A stretch of 64,000 bases of DNA, from contig BLJB01000227.1 of NCBI GenBank assembly GCA_013423325.1, positions 4,917-68,916 of the forward strand, read 5' to 3'. The notes beneath the pieces are model-generated. The model saw only the letters and a list, made by a program, of their open reading frames with translations. It ran no database searches and had not been told where the DNA came from. Of this stretch, positions 44,516 to 58,706 are shown one piece after another (the first letter of the stretch is position 1; the number at the start of each line of letters is the position of its first letter). Source of the stretch: Usnea hakonensis. Lineage: Eukaryota > Ascomycota > Lecanoromycetes > Lecanorales > Parmeliaceae. A program made the translations under genes and the position numbers.

Positions 44516-47016
44516 GGTGGAAGGGAGCTGAGGCGATGATGCGAGCGTGCGATAGAAGGGAGAGGGGTGGATCTTGTAATTGGTATGATTTTTAACTTGC
44601 GGCCGCTGCGGTTAGTAAGCTGAGCGGGATGAAAGGTAAGTAAGCAGAGGCTCGTCCAATCTACATGCACACAGCCCTTTCAAGGGCACATGCTGCAACC
44701 CGATGGTTCATCGCCCATAGGATTTTTGGGGGGCGGTGAATCCTGTGTCGCATTATTCTTCTTCATCAATGAAAATTTTGCCCTTTCCTTCGGATGTTTT
44801 TTAAGAGAGACATAGGAGTAGAAACACATCGGGGAATCCGTTCATTATTATAATCACAAAGGTGTACTTGTCTTGCCTGAAGCTATCAGTCTAGTTAAGT
44901 GAAGATTGCAACAAAAGGTAAAAAAAACAAAAAGTCGCATTCTGTATTCATACTTAGATACTTTATGATTTTGAAGGCTGATGGTAAAAAGAAGACGAGG
45001 GTCCCAACTGGGCACGGAGGATCTTGTTGTGCATGATGACTGCATTAGCCAACAACTAGTTTTTCTCAAGACCGTTACTCTTTATTTGAGTATTCGGGAA
45101 GCCCGTGAGTAGTCAGCACTATGCAGCACAGCCACTATGAAGCGAAGCCAATGATATGTAATTTAGGTGAACCTTGAGCCGTAAAGACGCCCTAATTCGC
45201 CCGGGAGGGGGGGGGATCTCGATGCGTATTAGGGTCCGACTAACCCCCAAAATTCCTTTCTTTACCTAGTCGGTCCATCCCGCTCTCTACTCTTTCAACG
45301 CTATTTTTCCCTAGGCGGCCTTCTATTTGTTTGTACCTTGTATCCCTAACTAGTAATATAGCCTTATCTACTACCATACTCTTTACGTTCGAGGTATACG
45401 ATTAGGTCTACGTACTAATTTGCTTCTGAAGATGAAAGGTCGAGAAGAGATTTTAGGACCTTAACTCGATGAGAACGTTTTCTTCGAAAAATAGGTATTA
45501 GGAAGCAGGATAGAGCAAGACGTAGAATACTTCACTCTGTTCTAATCCGAGTACATATCGTCTATAGCGCTACGAGCGTCTTCGAAGTGGATCCGTGTCG
45601 TTTGGATTAAGGTATTAACCTAAAAAGTCTAAGTAAGAATAATGTGTAGGTATACTTGGACAATATACTTCTCAGTTTGCGTTTATATAAGATCTGGGAG
45701 TCGTTGGTCCGCGAAAGTAGAACGCGAAGGTTATTAAGCATATTAGTATAAGAGCTTATAGCTCGACTTAGGATCGTCGCTTACAGTTAAGAGATTGCCC
45801 GTTATCTATTAAGGATGTGAGACAATTGAAGCGCGGCGATTATATTTAGGTAGAAAGCCCCAAGCGCCCACTCTAGTTTTAGAACGTATTGCAGGCTTTG
45901 CATTTGGAAAGAAATGGCGTCTGAAAGTATGGTGAACTTCATATTTACCTCTTTAAGCCGGATCCCATTATAGCGTCAATGTACTAGATCAATGCTGTCG
46001 CGAAAAGTAACGAACCGATGGTTAAAGTGGCAGGTAATACTGTATAGGTAAATAGTAGAGCCCGGAAACAAAAAATGACACTATATTGTGCCGTAAACGG
46101 TGCAGATGTTGTTAATTGAGATTTAGTCGCGGTCCTGAGACCCACCGCTCGGGGGGTTATAGTCTGTATATAGCTAAGGCCAGGGTGAGCGGGTTATATG
46201 ACGCTATTGTATGAATGAAAGTCTTTTATAACCCCACTTCCGTGTTGCTCATAGTGAAGATGGTCGAGACAGATCCAGCTTGGTTGATTTTATGTTTGAG
46301 ACCGTAGCCGGTAGAAGTAAAGCTCGGGACCTTTCGAGAGCTAAAGCTAACACCCTGTAAGAAAGTCGCCGGCGAGGTCTCGCAATGCGGAGGACCCGCT
46401 ACGCAAAGCGCGGAGACACGCATGATGATGATGAGGATGGCCAGAATTAGCCGCAGACGGGCGATAGTGGCGTACGAGTATCTCGTTAGCTATTGGCGTT
46501 TGATAATCTGTGTCTGTTGGTCGTTGAAGGCATGACAATGGCAGCAGAAGCCTGGTCTAGTATGAATCAGCTTGAGAAGAAAGTCTCGGGCAGGGTTGAA
46601 CGACTTACCAGCTCGTTGTGCTCTCCAATTAGGGGCTGAGAATAGAACACGGATGGGATTAGCAAAATGGGCTAAGTGAAGAAGCGGGTTCAGAAAGTGT
46701 TTAATGGCCCGTACTAAGAGAGGAAACGTAAACGGGCGATGCTTCGACTTTGCGAGACTTAGATGGCCGTGGTGGCGGTAAGCGTCTCAAGCTTTTAGTC
46801 AAGCGTTAGCTGTTGTGTTTAATGTGGCCGTCGTAAGAGCATGATAGAAGTAGAAGTAGATCCTAGACTAATTAAGTTAATAGTATAATTAGTAAAAGAT
46901 AGACTTATCGAGGAAGTATCTTAGGGATAGGGAAGAGATATCATTCCTTGGTCAATATCTCGCAATCTTCGTTCTCCTTGAGCGTCCGGAGCATAGATTT
47001 TTTTAGATTCCCCCCC
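44516..47016. other. Gene-poor region with mild RIP-like decay
   Basis: About 2.5 kb. 44516-45100 is the promoter side of the rhodopsin-domain gene. 45180-46150 has frequent TAG/TAA in all frames and patchy CpA loss, suggesting an old lightly mutated sequence. 46200-46900 holds only short open frames. A G9 run lies near 45205. I see no gene. Confidence 0.45.
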
Positions 47017-47820
47017 TTAAATAGTATAAGCAACTTCAACCTCCATCTCCTCAAGCCTGAACCCCCACCACCCACCCTCCAACCTACTTCCCACCTCCAA
47101 ACAATCCCCAACCCTCAACCCCCTCACCAGCTCCCCTCCCCTCCCTTCATCCCTCCAACCCCATACCATCTCCCCAACCCCCATTTCACTTCCGCCCATT
47201 TCCTCTCCAAATACGACCTCTATCTCCTGCCTCTCCCTCTCCAACACCCCCCTCCCCTCACATCCCCCTCTCAAACTAAAGCTCCCCTTTCCAAACTCCT
47301 GCCTCCCAGCCCCCCAACCCTCATCCGCCCCCCTAACAGCCCCAACCACAAAGAGTCCACCCCGCCGCCGAACCTCCTCATCCGCCTGCCCTGGCCCCCC
47401 AATAGGTCGCATCCCACTCGTCCACCTGTACTCCTCTTTTTCCCTCCTAACATTCCGCCCCGCCCAACGTACAATAATTTCCCTCGCGGGGCTCTCACCC
47501 CGCACCGCCACTCGAGCCTGCATCCTCCCGAACCCCACGTCCACCATGGCAGAATTGGTGGAGCCTAGGGGCGGGGTGCGAAGGAGAGGGGAGGAGCCGT
47601 AGAAAGTGAGCTCGCGGGGACCAGGAGTGCGATTCGTGGTCCAGTAGGCGGCGTGATCGAGGATTTGGGAGACGAGCTCGGGGGGGAGACGGAGGCGGGA
47701 GGTGAGAAGCCTGCGGGTTAGGTAGATGGAGGATGGGGAGGGGCGGTACTTTGTGCTGGGTTGTAGTGGCTGGGTGGGGTGGAGAGAAGGGGAGTCGATG
47801 TCCATTGCGTCTGGATCCAT
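47017..47820 (-). CDS. F-box-like hypothetical protein
   Basis: Single-exon frame of 267 residues, starting at the ATG in TCCCAATGGATCC (MDPDAMDIDSPS). Residues about 43-58 read RLPPELVSQILDHAAYW, the F-box-like N-terminal motif (LPxELxxxIL) shared by many fungal proteins. The rest is Gly/Glu/Arg-rich and ends with a VGDCLEVGSRLEGGWWGF segment. In related fungal proteins such an ending follows a GDR..ARYPGW pattern. That suggests the full family layout, but the similarity is weak. If it is an F-box it would link a substrate to an SCF ubiquitin ligase. Very GC-rich; the antisense open frame is a shadow. Confidence 0.55.
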   Translation of the reverse strand: MDPDAMDIDSPSLHPTQPLQPSTKYRPSPSSIYLTRRLLTSRLRLPPELVSQILDHAAYWTTNRTPGPRELTFYGSSPLLRTPPLGSTNSAMVDVGFGRMQARVAVRGESPAREIIVRWAGRNVRREKEEYRWTSGMRPIGGPGQADEEVRRRGGLFVVGAVRGADEGWGAGRQEFGKGSFSLRGGCEGRGVLERERQEIEVVFGEEMGGSEMGVGEMVWGWRDEGRGGELVRGLRVGDCLEVGSRLEGGWWGFRLEEMEVEVAYTI

Positions 47821-47990
47821 TGGGAGTATGGTTCTAAGGGTAATATAGCTGATGATGAAGTGTTTATAGAGGGTTCGAAAGGTTGATGTTACTGCCTTGA
47901 CGCACTAGAGTACCTAGGTCTACCTACCTACCTTACGGGCTAGACCTATAATGCGTACACCGTGCAGGGGCGGTAGTCATACCAATATTA
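47821..47990. other. Promoter of the F-box-like gene and edge of RIP block
   Basis: Short transition from normal composition to CpA-free AT-rich DNA at about 47990. Contains the word CTACCTACCTACC. Confidence 0.35.
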
Positions 47991-50900
47991 ATTATTAATA
48001 GTACTAATACAGACTTTTCCCAATCGAACTATAGGAATATAGTATATTATATATATTAATAATCGAGCGTTATAGTATAGAAGTTATTAACGATAAGTAG
48101 ATAGATCTAGTATTAATATAATATAATCCTTTAGCGGTAGCTACCTTTAGTAACTATTATAGATAATAAACTATCTTATAAAATAAATATTATAGTTAAG
48201 CTATAATATATACTAAATCGTAAAATAAAGACTAGTAGTAATATAAGCTTATAATTACTATCTAAAAACTATATTAATACGATATTAGAACGATATTAGA
48301 ATAGTAGTATAAAAAATACGATTATTAGAGAGGTATAGTAATATTTTAAATAACTTTTAAAAAAGCTAAAATACTAGTAAATATAATAGATAAATTAAAA
48401 AGTTTAGCTAATAGTCTTATACTTTATAATATATAACTCTTAAAGTATATCGCTATAAAGCTAGCGCTTTTTAAATATTAAGACTAACCCCTTATTAAAG
48501 CTAAAGCTACTTATAAGTAAACTAGCTAATCTAATTTCTATAATAAGCTCTTAAGATATTATATAAAGCTAAAGTTATCTATAAATAAACTAGCTAATCT
48601 AATTTCTATAATAAACTTATAAGATATTATATAAAGCTAAAGATCTAGAATATAGAGTAATATTAATCGAACTAGTCTAGAAATAAATAGTTATTATAGC
48701 TAGGTCCTTATCCTTTATAGATAGCGAAGCTAAGAGAACGAAATCTAAATTATTATCTATTAATATATCTAGTATAAACTATTTAGTTACCTTCTTTTAT
48801 ATTCCCCTATTAAAGCGCTCTATAAAGTAAGATTTATTAACCTTATCGAACTCTTTCTTATTTATTATTCTTTAATAGAAATCCGAGACTTTCTTTCTCG
48901 TATTAAGATATTCTAACTCTAGATATATTTTAATATAATTAATTAGAATCTTTACTCTTATATAAAGGTTTATATAGAAGTCTAAAATATATTAATATCT
49001 TATTATCTTAAGACTTAAATTACTACGAACTTATTAGATAATATCTTTCTAACTTAAAGCTATTTTTAATATCTATATATCTTTCTATATAGTAAAATAT
49101 ATTAAAGAAGCTTTTTTTTTTTAAATATACTTATAAATATTTTATATAGATAAAAGGGCTCGATAAGGTCTAGAAATAAAGATTCTTTAATAGCTTTAAT
49201 TATTTTTATTCTTTTTATATATAACTATATAAAGAATTAGTATTTTCGTAATATTAGCTTTATCTAATTTACTACTACTCTATTAATAACCTTATTTTTA
49301 TATATTTTTATATTATTAAAGATCTTTATTTTAGCCGTCTACTATTTATATAAGTCTACGCTAATATTAGTACTATATATATTTTAGATAATAGAGGTAT
49401 ACTCGTAATTAGAAGTAGTAAGTAATACTATTTAATAAATCTTTCTATCTATTTTATAAATTTTAGGGTCTATTAATATAGCGATATCTTACTACTTTTT
49501 TAATTTTTTTACCTACTTCTTTCTAATTTTAAACTACTATATAGCTTTTTATAGACGCTTATAAAGATCTATACTAGAGGGTAGAATTAAAAGAGACTAG
49601 ATAGATATTAGTAAAAATAAAGATAAAGTAGAGGAGATATAATAGATACTAATATAACTATCTTAGATATAGATATAATAGATATAATTATAGGACCTCC
49701 GCTTACTCTATTACTAATAATAATTATTATATCTTAAGAGTCTATTTATAGTAATATACTAATATATAAATAAATAAATACTATAATTAGAACGCCTAAG
49801 TTAATTAGATATAGGAAGTAAATATAATAAAGATAATAATAGAGAGATAAATTATAGAAATTTAGAATAAAGGATTAAGAGCTAGAGAAAATAAAGAAAG
49901 TATAGGGAAAATCTTAATTATCAATATATCTTAGCGAAATTTCGAGAAAATATATAGAATTCTCTTCTAATATTATTAATAATATAATTATAATTATTAT
50001 TTTTAAAAATACTATTTATATAGCTAAAAGATCTAATTCTATTCTTCTACTAGCTAGCTCTATATCTTTAATTAGATAGTTCTTTTAATAGACCTTCTAT
50101 ATTTCTAATATATAACTAACTTAATAATTATATAAATATATTAGAATCTATTTTAGATTATTTCCCTTCGCTATCTATATCTATCTTATCTATATAAAGC
50201 TCTATAAAATAGTAAGTCTAAATAAAAAATTCTAAGATAAAATTATAGCGATTAGAGCCTTTATTTATAGTATCTTATTATAGATTAATATATAAAAGGG
50301 GCTTATAGAAACGTCTTTACTTTTCTTAATTTTTTTATTTAAAATCTTTAAATCTATAAATTAAATCTATTAAGACTTAATTTATTAGTAGCTATATTTA
50401 GATCTTACTCTAGATAGCTCTAGCTTCTCCTCTATACGCCTCTAGCTTCTTCTACCTCTCTCTCTAGACGGCCTTAGCTTCTTCTATATCTCTTTTTAGA
50501 TACCTTCTAATACCCCTAGATAGCCTTAGCTTCTTCTATATTTCTCTCTAAATACCCCTAAATTTTAGTAGCTCTTTAATCTATAACTAATTTATATCCT
50601 CTATTTTCCTAAATTTTACTAGTATTATAATTATATAATATAGACTTTTAAAAAACCGAACTTTATAATTTCTACTAAATATAGCTAGAAAGCGTAAATA
50701 AGATATAGAAAATAATAATATATAGATTAAAAAAGTAAATAATAATTCTATAAAAGAGATAATAAATAATAATAAACTTAAAGAAGAGAATAGATATCTA
50801 GATATAGATTCTAAAAGATCTAGAGAAAAAATAGAAGATCTAAATAACTCTCTAATAAAAGCTCGACTCTAATTTACTATATAGTACTTATAGACTTATT

Positions 50901-53900
50901 AAAATATTAATATACTTATTTAAAGGCTTTTATAAATCGCGTAAAAAGCTTTTTTAGTAGAAGAGATAGCGAGCTATAATATACCTATTATTAATAAAGC
51001 TACTATAGATATATTATTATTAAAACTAGTAACTTTACCTCTAACTTTTAAAGAAGCTCTAATAGTTAAATTTAATAATTCTTAAATTAAAGATATTTAA
51101 AGTATATTACTATTTAGATAATATTCCTTTATATATCTAGAAGAAGATTAATTAGAGGAAGTTATATAGATATATATAACTTTTAACTAAGACGTATTCT
51201 AAATAGTATTTAGTTTATAGTATTAGAATACTATAATTACGCGTTAATAATATTTTAGTCTATTAGAGGTTCTAGCTCTTTTTTAAAATATATTATAGAT
51301 TAAAATATTATCTAAATCTATTAAGACTCTTTAATATAGAATATAATTATATCTTCTCTTAATAAAAATTAGAAAAAAATATATTCCTTTTGTCTTAGCT
51401 AAGCTATTAATTATAGATATAAGATTTATATTAACTCTAATAGAATAATTATATTAGTTTAATTTAATATATCTTATTATAACTTTTCTATCTTTACTAG
51501 ATTTTAAATTAAAGATATACTTTAATATAATATATTTTATTAATTCTCTAAAGGAACTATAGGAGTCGCTAAGCTAAAGAGGTTATATATAAAGATATTT
51601 TAGAGAGTTCGCTTACTATTATTTAGAGCCTATCTTTCTATCTAATATTATATACTATAAATATAGAAATAAGTTATATTCGAAAGCTTATCTTAACTAT
51701 ATAGTAGCTATAGATCTAGTTATTAAAGCGTATTAACGAGCTAGATCTAAACTAGTAAATAATAATTACCTTTAATAATCTTAGATTTCTATTATAGTCT
51801 AAGGAGCTTATCTATATTAAAGATAAATTTAATTATATACTTAAAGGAGAGATCCTATTAATTAAGTTTAATATCTATTTAGACTATATCTTTAATAATC
51901 TTTTATCTATTAATCCTTAGGTTAGATACTATAATATATATATTATTTAATAGATCTTTAATAAAAATAAGATACTTCTTCGCCCTCTTAATCTATTATT
52001 ACCTATTTATAAAGAGTTAGAGATCGCTAAATTTAAGTATTAGTACTTAGTTAATACTCTAATAAAGTTAATCTCGGTACTACTACTTTATTTTATAGAC
52101 GCGTTTAGGCTCTATTATAATATATATAAATCTCTATTTAGAATCTATTTTATTTTTACTAGTTTAATAATTAATAAATAGAAATAATATTTTAATATTT
52201 TCCCGCTAATATTTAGTCTATATAGAAGCGATCTTAAAGATATTTATAATACTCTTTAATCTAGTATTATAGCTCTTAATCGCGATTTAAATATTATAAT
52301 TAACGGCTAGTAGTATATTATTTATACTTTTATTATAGCGTAGCTCGATAATATACTCTAATAGTAGAATAACTTAGGATTTAAGTATTAGAATATAAAC
52401 TAAAAATATTAATTTTATATAATTAATATTAAGGCTCGAGATAATCTAGAATTTAGTATTATTTTAAAAGATCGGTACTATAATATTATAATAATATTAT
52501 ATTAAAGGGAGAAGTTAATAAAGTAGAATATATAAAAGACCTTTTATACTAAGTAAGAATTTATAGAGATATATTCTTCTATAGTATTACTTATACTAGC
52601 TCTTAATATAATTTATAGCTACTCTATTAATCTAGCGTACTCTAAGTATATAGAAATATTAAAGCTCGCTTATAATCTATTTATAAATATTATTCTTATT
52701 TCTAATAGTCTATAGAGTTATATTATCTAATTATAAGTATTCCCTTTTCTATTAGAATAGGCTAGATTATAGTCTCTAGCTTATTATCTAAATAGTTATT
52801 AAATCTAAAAATATACTAGAGTATTAATAATAATTCTAGTACTACTTCGTTATTAGTTAATAAAGTAATATATTAAGCTAGCGTTTCTAGCCGCTATTAG
52901 AGAATATTTTATTAAAGCCGAGTTTACTAATATATCTTTATCTAATATTATTATCTATATCTTTATAAATATTATAAAAAATAATTTAATTATAATAGTA
53001 GAAACTATAATAATTATAGATTAAGTAATAATATTAGTTATTTTTAAAAGTACTCGCTATAAGCTATAATTATTATAAAAGATAGTAGTTATAATAGATT
53101 AATAGAAGTTAGATTATTTATAAGCTAATATACGAAGCTCTTTTCTAATACTTCTAAACTCTCTCTTCTAACCTTTTTCCCCCTTTATTATTAACTCTAC
53201 CCTAAGTATACTAGACTCTAAATATAGTATATAATATTTTCTAGATATAAAAAGTAAGAATTTAAAAGCTAGAAATATAAAAATATTATAATACGAGAGT
53301 AACTAAAGGCGGTTAAATATATATATAGATATTTATTATTCTAATATAGTAAAAAAGTATATAACTATCTTTAATATTAACGACTTAATTAGAGAAGATA
53401 AGTATAGATAGATATAATATTTAAAGCTTCTCTAAATTCGAACTATTCTAATTTCTTACTCTAGAGAAGTAAAGAAACGAGTTATTACTACTAATTATTA
53501 TAAAGTTATTTAGACTCTACTATTTTAAGAGAACGTTTTCTAAATAATCTACTTTCTTCTACTCTTAGTATTTTAATACTCTTATTTTAATCTTATATCT
53601 ATAATATTTTATCTTTATAATAATTATCTAAGTCTTTTCTAGATTATATTATCTAAGTCTAAAAGATTATTAAATCTAGAAAAAAGTAATATACTAATCT
53701 TACTAGATTAAAAGTATTTATAAACCTCTATATTAATTTATATTCTATAATACTATATAAGAGACTTTTTAAAGTTATTAATATATCTTATTTAATTTAA
53801 TATAATTAATCTATTTTTTATAGCTCTTCGAGATAACTATTCTATAGATTATTAAATATAAAATATTATCTCGCTAAAAAATATACTATTATAATAGTAT

Positions 53901-56900
53901 AAGAAGTTTATCTTTACTTCTATATAAGTCTTTACCCTCCCTTTATTTTTATTTTTTTAAGTTATATAATACTATCTATCTTTATTCCTTCTAGTTATAT
54001 ATTCCTATTTATAAATATTAATATTAATCTCTATAGTTCTCTAGAGGCTCGGGTCTTAAGATTAATAATTTTATTATATTTTAATAGAGAGAGATTAAGA
54101 GGCTCGATATAATTCTTATTTATAAATTATTATATAGAGTATAAAGACTTTTTATATAAGTTACTTAAGTTCTAAAATATTTTATCTCTTTAAATAGTAT
54201 ACTAGATATTTCTATACTTCGTTATATAAAAAAGTAAATTATAATTAAGTTACTAATAATTATAGTAAAAAAGCTTTATATTATACTAATAGAGAATAGT
54301 AGTTAAAATAATAAGGTTCGCTTTAGGGGTAAGAATATACTCTTATATTATAACTAAATAGATATTTAATTTCTATAGTCTAGCTTATAAATATCTACTA
54401 AATAGTATATAATTTAGTATATATAGAAAATAGGCGCGTAGAAAATTTAATTAATCTATAGCTTAAGAACTTATCTTCTAAAAAACTATTATTATTATAA
54501 AATAAAGACTATAAGATATTAGAGAAAATATATTATAATATTAGAGAAAGATCTATTATTCTTATTTTATTAAAATAGTAATACGAATTATAGCTATATT
54601 CTATTATTCTCTAGATCTACTATCTCTATTTTATTATTAGAAAATAGATATCTTTTCTACTCTTTATCTAGTATCTCTATCTAAGCTTATTTTTAATTTA
54701 GTAGTAGACTCTATATCTTATATAAGATACTTTAAAAAGAGTAGACTATTTAAAATTAGTAGCCTTAATTTATAACTTAAACTATCTACCTTCTTACTAG
54801 ACTCTAACTAATTTAGTTATATTTTTTCTAGATTTAAATATATCCTTTTTCTATCTCCTCCTACCTTCTACTCCTCTTAACTCTATATTATAGACTCGCG
54901 TATAACCTTTTACTCTATATTAAAGTACTATACTAAAATTCTAAAAGAGTTAAAAATAAAAGTAGTCTATTAAATAATATATATATATACTATAAATTAA
55001 TTAAGAGAGTTATCGAAAATACGCTTACTCCTCTAAAGACTCGATTTTAGTATAAAGTCTTAAATCTATAGATTATTATTTATACTTTTTAACCTCTATC
55101 GAAGTTATTTTTTATTATACTAAATTTATATAAAAAAAAAATTATTATAAAGAGAGATCTTTATATCTTTCTACCTTTCTATTAAAAAAGTTTAATAGTC
55201 TCTATAAAATACTTCTTTAAGCTTCCCCTAAGCTTCCCCTAAGCTTCTTTAATACTTATCTATTACTACTACCCTTTCCCCTAAGACCCCCCTAATACTT
55301 CCCTAATATTTATCTATTACTACTACTTCTTCCTCTAAGATCCCCTTAATACTTCTCTAATATTTATTTATTACTACCTTAACCCTTTCTACCTCTTCCC
55401 TAAAATCTATTTTCTATAAATCTTTAATTCTATCTTAATAAGATCTACTTATAGATTTTTATAAACTATTAGAGAAGAAGTATAATATATTATTAATACT
55501 ATTTAGCTAAGATCTACTTATAAAGTTATTAGGTTTTTTATCCTCTATTTTCTATAATTTAGTAATAGCTCTAATATCTAGTAATTATAGGAGACTTAGA
55601 AAGTATCTTATTTCTATAAATTATCCTTATTATTATAATAAGCCTTTCTAGTAGATTATCCTTTTTAATAAATTTACTATTCGAGTATAGTTAAAAAAAA
55701 GAGTACTATTTAGTCTTATAATTATTTCTTTTCTTATAATTATTTCTTTTCTTATTATATTATCTAATCCTTAATATTTATCTACGTAAAGAACTTCTTT
55801 AAAAGATATATAATATTATTTATAGACTTATTCTAAAATATACTCTAATCTAGACTAAGCTCCGCTAATATATAACTATAATAAATAGTATATTAAGTAT
55901 ATTATCTACTATTCTAACTATAACTTTATAAGTTTATCTATAATATTATTTATAATATATAATATATAAGAGCTCTTTATTATAGCTTTTAAAAAGCTAA
56001 GCTATACGCTAATATTAAGAGAATATAAAGTATACTTATAATATTAGATCGAGCGCTCTCTAAAGTAGGTAGTATTCTCCTTTTTTAGATTATAATAGAG
56101 ATTAGTCTAATAATTTTTAAGAGATAGATCGCTACGCTATACTTTTATATATAGGTACTATATACTAAAATAAGCTACTTTTTTAAGAGTCGAAAATTTT
56201 CTACTAATAATCTCGTATTAAATAGGAATCTTATTTTAGCTACCTTATCTTAAATATTTTCTATTAAGATAAGTTTTAAGTAATATAGAACTTTAGAACT
56301 AACTCTAATTTAGTTATAGTCTTCTTATTTATTATTATATATAATAAAATAAGTTCTAGTAATTCTTTACTATATCGGGCTAATACGCCTTTTAGATCTA
56401 GTAAGAACTATAGGTTAAAGAATTAGATATATACTTCTAATTTAAAGTAATATTTAAGCTATTAATAAGCTAATATATATAAATATAATAGTAATATACT
56501 ATATTATTAGAGGCCTAGCGACTATCTCTTAATACCCTATATTAATATAGAGAAGTCGAAACTAAAGAAGTTAGAAAAGTCTATCTAAAAAGAAAGGTAA
56601 AGTAGCTTATTTTTAATTAATACTTAACGTTATCTTTACTAATAAGGATAGTTAATAGATATTATAAAGATAAGATAGCTTACTTCTTATCGGCTCTTTA
56701 GTTATCTTTACTTCAATAAGGATAGTTAATAGATATTATAAAAATAAGGTAGCTTATTATCTTTACTTTAATAAGAATAGTTAATAGATATATATTAATT
56801 ACTAGATTTCTTAGATTAATTATTTAGATAGATATAATTATTAGTTATAGATCTATAAACTATTCTAAGAATAATATATATTAAGATTACGAATCTATAA

Positions 56901-57240
56901 ACCTATACCTTCGGTTCTTCCCTTACGATATAATAATAATATAGTAAATTTTAGTCTTTATAGCTATATACTTAAAAATAACTAATATCTCTCTAGAGCG
57001 ATACTAAGTAATAAGATAGTATTATAAATCGAATAATTCCGTATAACTAATACTATTAATATTCTAATATCGTTATATAAGATAATCTAGTATTAGAAAC
57101 GACCTAGTTATAAATTTTATAACTATATATTATCGCGAATAGATAAACTATATAAATCGCCTATATACCGCCTATAATAAGATATAGTAATTATATACAA
57201 ATAATACTAGTACTACTCTAACACGGTGTGTATAGTCTAG
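47990..57240 (+). mobile_element. 9.2-kb RIP block with a very long destroyed transposase-like frame
   Basis: AT-rich, CpA- and TpG-free. No RT or integrase was found. On the + strand one frame can be followed from about 52,080 for at least 700 bp, and apparently to beyond 55,900, with stops that are almost all TAG/TAA. Around 52,090-52,450 it reads DAFRLYYNIYKSLF, then NIFPLIFS, then SSIIAL..DLNIIINGQ, then LQQQNNLGFK and FYIINIKARDNLEF. Reading these with RIP reversed recalls a large ascomycete transposase family related to tnp2/Plavaka (CMC). That assignment is from memory and uncertain. 47,990-51,100 shows no recognisable frame. Sharp borders to normal DNA on both sides suggest one or a few elements. 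Confidence 0.45.
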
Positions 57241-57325
57241 GTCTAGCCCGTAAGGTAGGTACCTTACCTTAGTAGATCATCCGGGCTTTAGCCGCTTGGA
57301 CCGTTAGCTCGACTACGACTAGGGC

Positions 57326-57853
57326 CTAACCTAACCGTACTTTGACTCTTCTACAGCGATAAAGAAGATCACAGTTCTTCCACGCAGTATTATCGCCTGG
57401 AGCTTTATACCAATTAGCTTTAGCTAAAGCTATTACGCCGTCTATGTCGTAGGCTTTGCCTCCGTTTACTATCTGGTCGTCACCTGGGAAGATGTATTGG
57501 TCAGATGATCCGCTAGGCACATTTCAGGATTACTGACCAGTTTCTAAGCAGTGAGCCATTTCGTGGATGATTTGATGAGACAAGGATCCTAAATGAGCGC
57601 CCAAAGTGGCCCCCATATCGTTAGGTGTCTTCCAGTACTGAGCATTGGCGTTGGATGATGTATAAACCGCTCCCATGTCATTATCTAAGCAAAGCGTGAT
57701 GATCTTTGGTTGTGCGGCAGGCGAACCATTCGCAACCAACCACGAAAAGCCGTGCCGCATATCTAAAGAGGCCCCTATTATGTATGCCAATATCTGGAGC
57801 CGATTGTGGATGCTATTGCAGATTTCTCTTCTGAATCGACGAGACCTAGATTC
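57326..57853 (-). pseudogene. Zincin-type metallopeptidase remnant
   Basis: The minus-strand frame from 57853 reads IIGASLDMRHGFSWLVANGS and on to SHQIIHEMAHCLETGQ. It contains the zinc-binding HExxH (HEMAH). The same frame continues after TAA and TGA (about 57515-57530) with YIFPGDDQIVNGGKAYDIDGVIALAKANWYKAPGDNTAWKN. This resembles the C-terminal part of M35-like secreted fungal peptidases: HEMTH, a later Asp, and an LAxAN..NA..Y end. No ATG or signal peptide is found upstream; a TAA precedes the frame. It ends at the edge of the RIP block. Two internal stops could be an unrecognised intron, but loss of the N-terminus argues for a broken gene. Confidence 0.6.
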
Positions 57854-58706
57854 TTAGTCTGAGGGAAAAAATCGCAGAATTTCGGGCTCTCTCAGAGAAA
57901 TCCCATTGGCGGATATTTCAGTATCTACAAAAAATGCTCGACAATTCAAGGAGTGGCTCTCCGCTATACACTTCTAAGTCAATATTTCCTGGCTTCAGTT
58001 CTGGCTCCGTGCTCTAACTCAGGCGCCTTACCCCTTAGTCCTGGCCCAGCGCATTGAAGTAGCCTAGTGCCTAATTCCGTCTTTGGTAGGAAATTTGTCC
58101 TATGAGAGATCTCCTGTGGTGAAAAAGGCATCTAAAGAAGCCGGACCTAGGTCAAGTTTTGCTTATAACCCTGGAAGAATTAACCTAATATAGATCTTCC
58201 ACGACATAGAGAGGATGTGTCGAAGTCTTACTAGGTACCTCTTCCAATCCTGGACAGCTTTGAACAAGCCAGATCAATTGTGCTAATTCTACAAACTGGG
58301 TGGAGTCTTAGCGCCGGTGTGGAATTCGATTATGCACGTTGCCGCTTACCCTTACGTACGTAAGGGCCTTGAGATTTGACTCAATCAAAGATTTCTTTTA
58401 AAAGACTTCTTTCAGCCTCTATAGGTCCTAGTAAACTCTCTACTACTTGTTTGTTCCTGCCATCATATCTCTACTGCAATATAAGTTTTTAGATACGTGG
58501 CTTTTACATTGCATGCTTTCATCATTTTTGCTGCGTTTCTCGCATATAGCCAGCTTACTCGAATTGATACACCGAAACCCGCCAGTCACATCGCGATTCA
58601 CTCTGGTGGAAAGATCTTTCTTCTAAGCCAGTTTTAGGGACAGTCTAGAAGCATAGTAACGGGTTCATCATAGCGCTAATTTCCCCAAACGAAACTGCGT
58701 CAGATT
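57854..58706. other. Intergenic region
   Basis: No coding-like frame. May include decayed upstream part of the metallopeptidase. Nothing else recognised. Confidence 0.4.

Noticed and set aside
46948..47568. Long Pro-rich open frame on the + strand
   Set aside because: Antisense shadow of the GC-rich F-box-like gene at 47017-47820; composition is only codon mirror.
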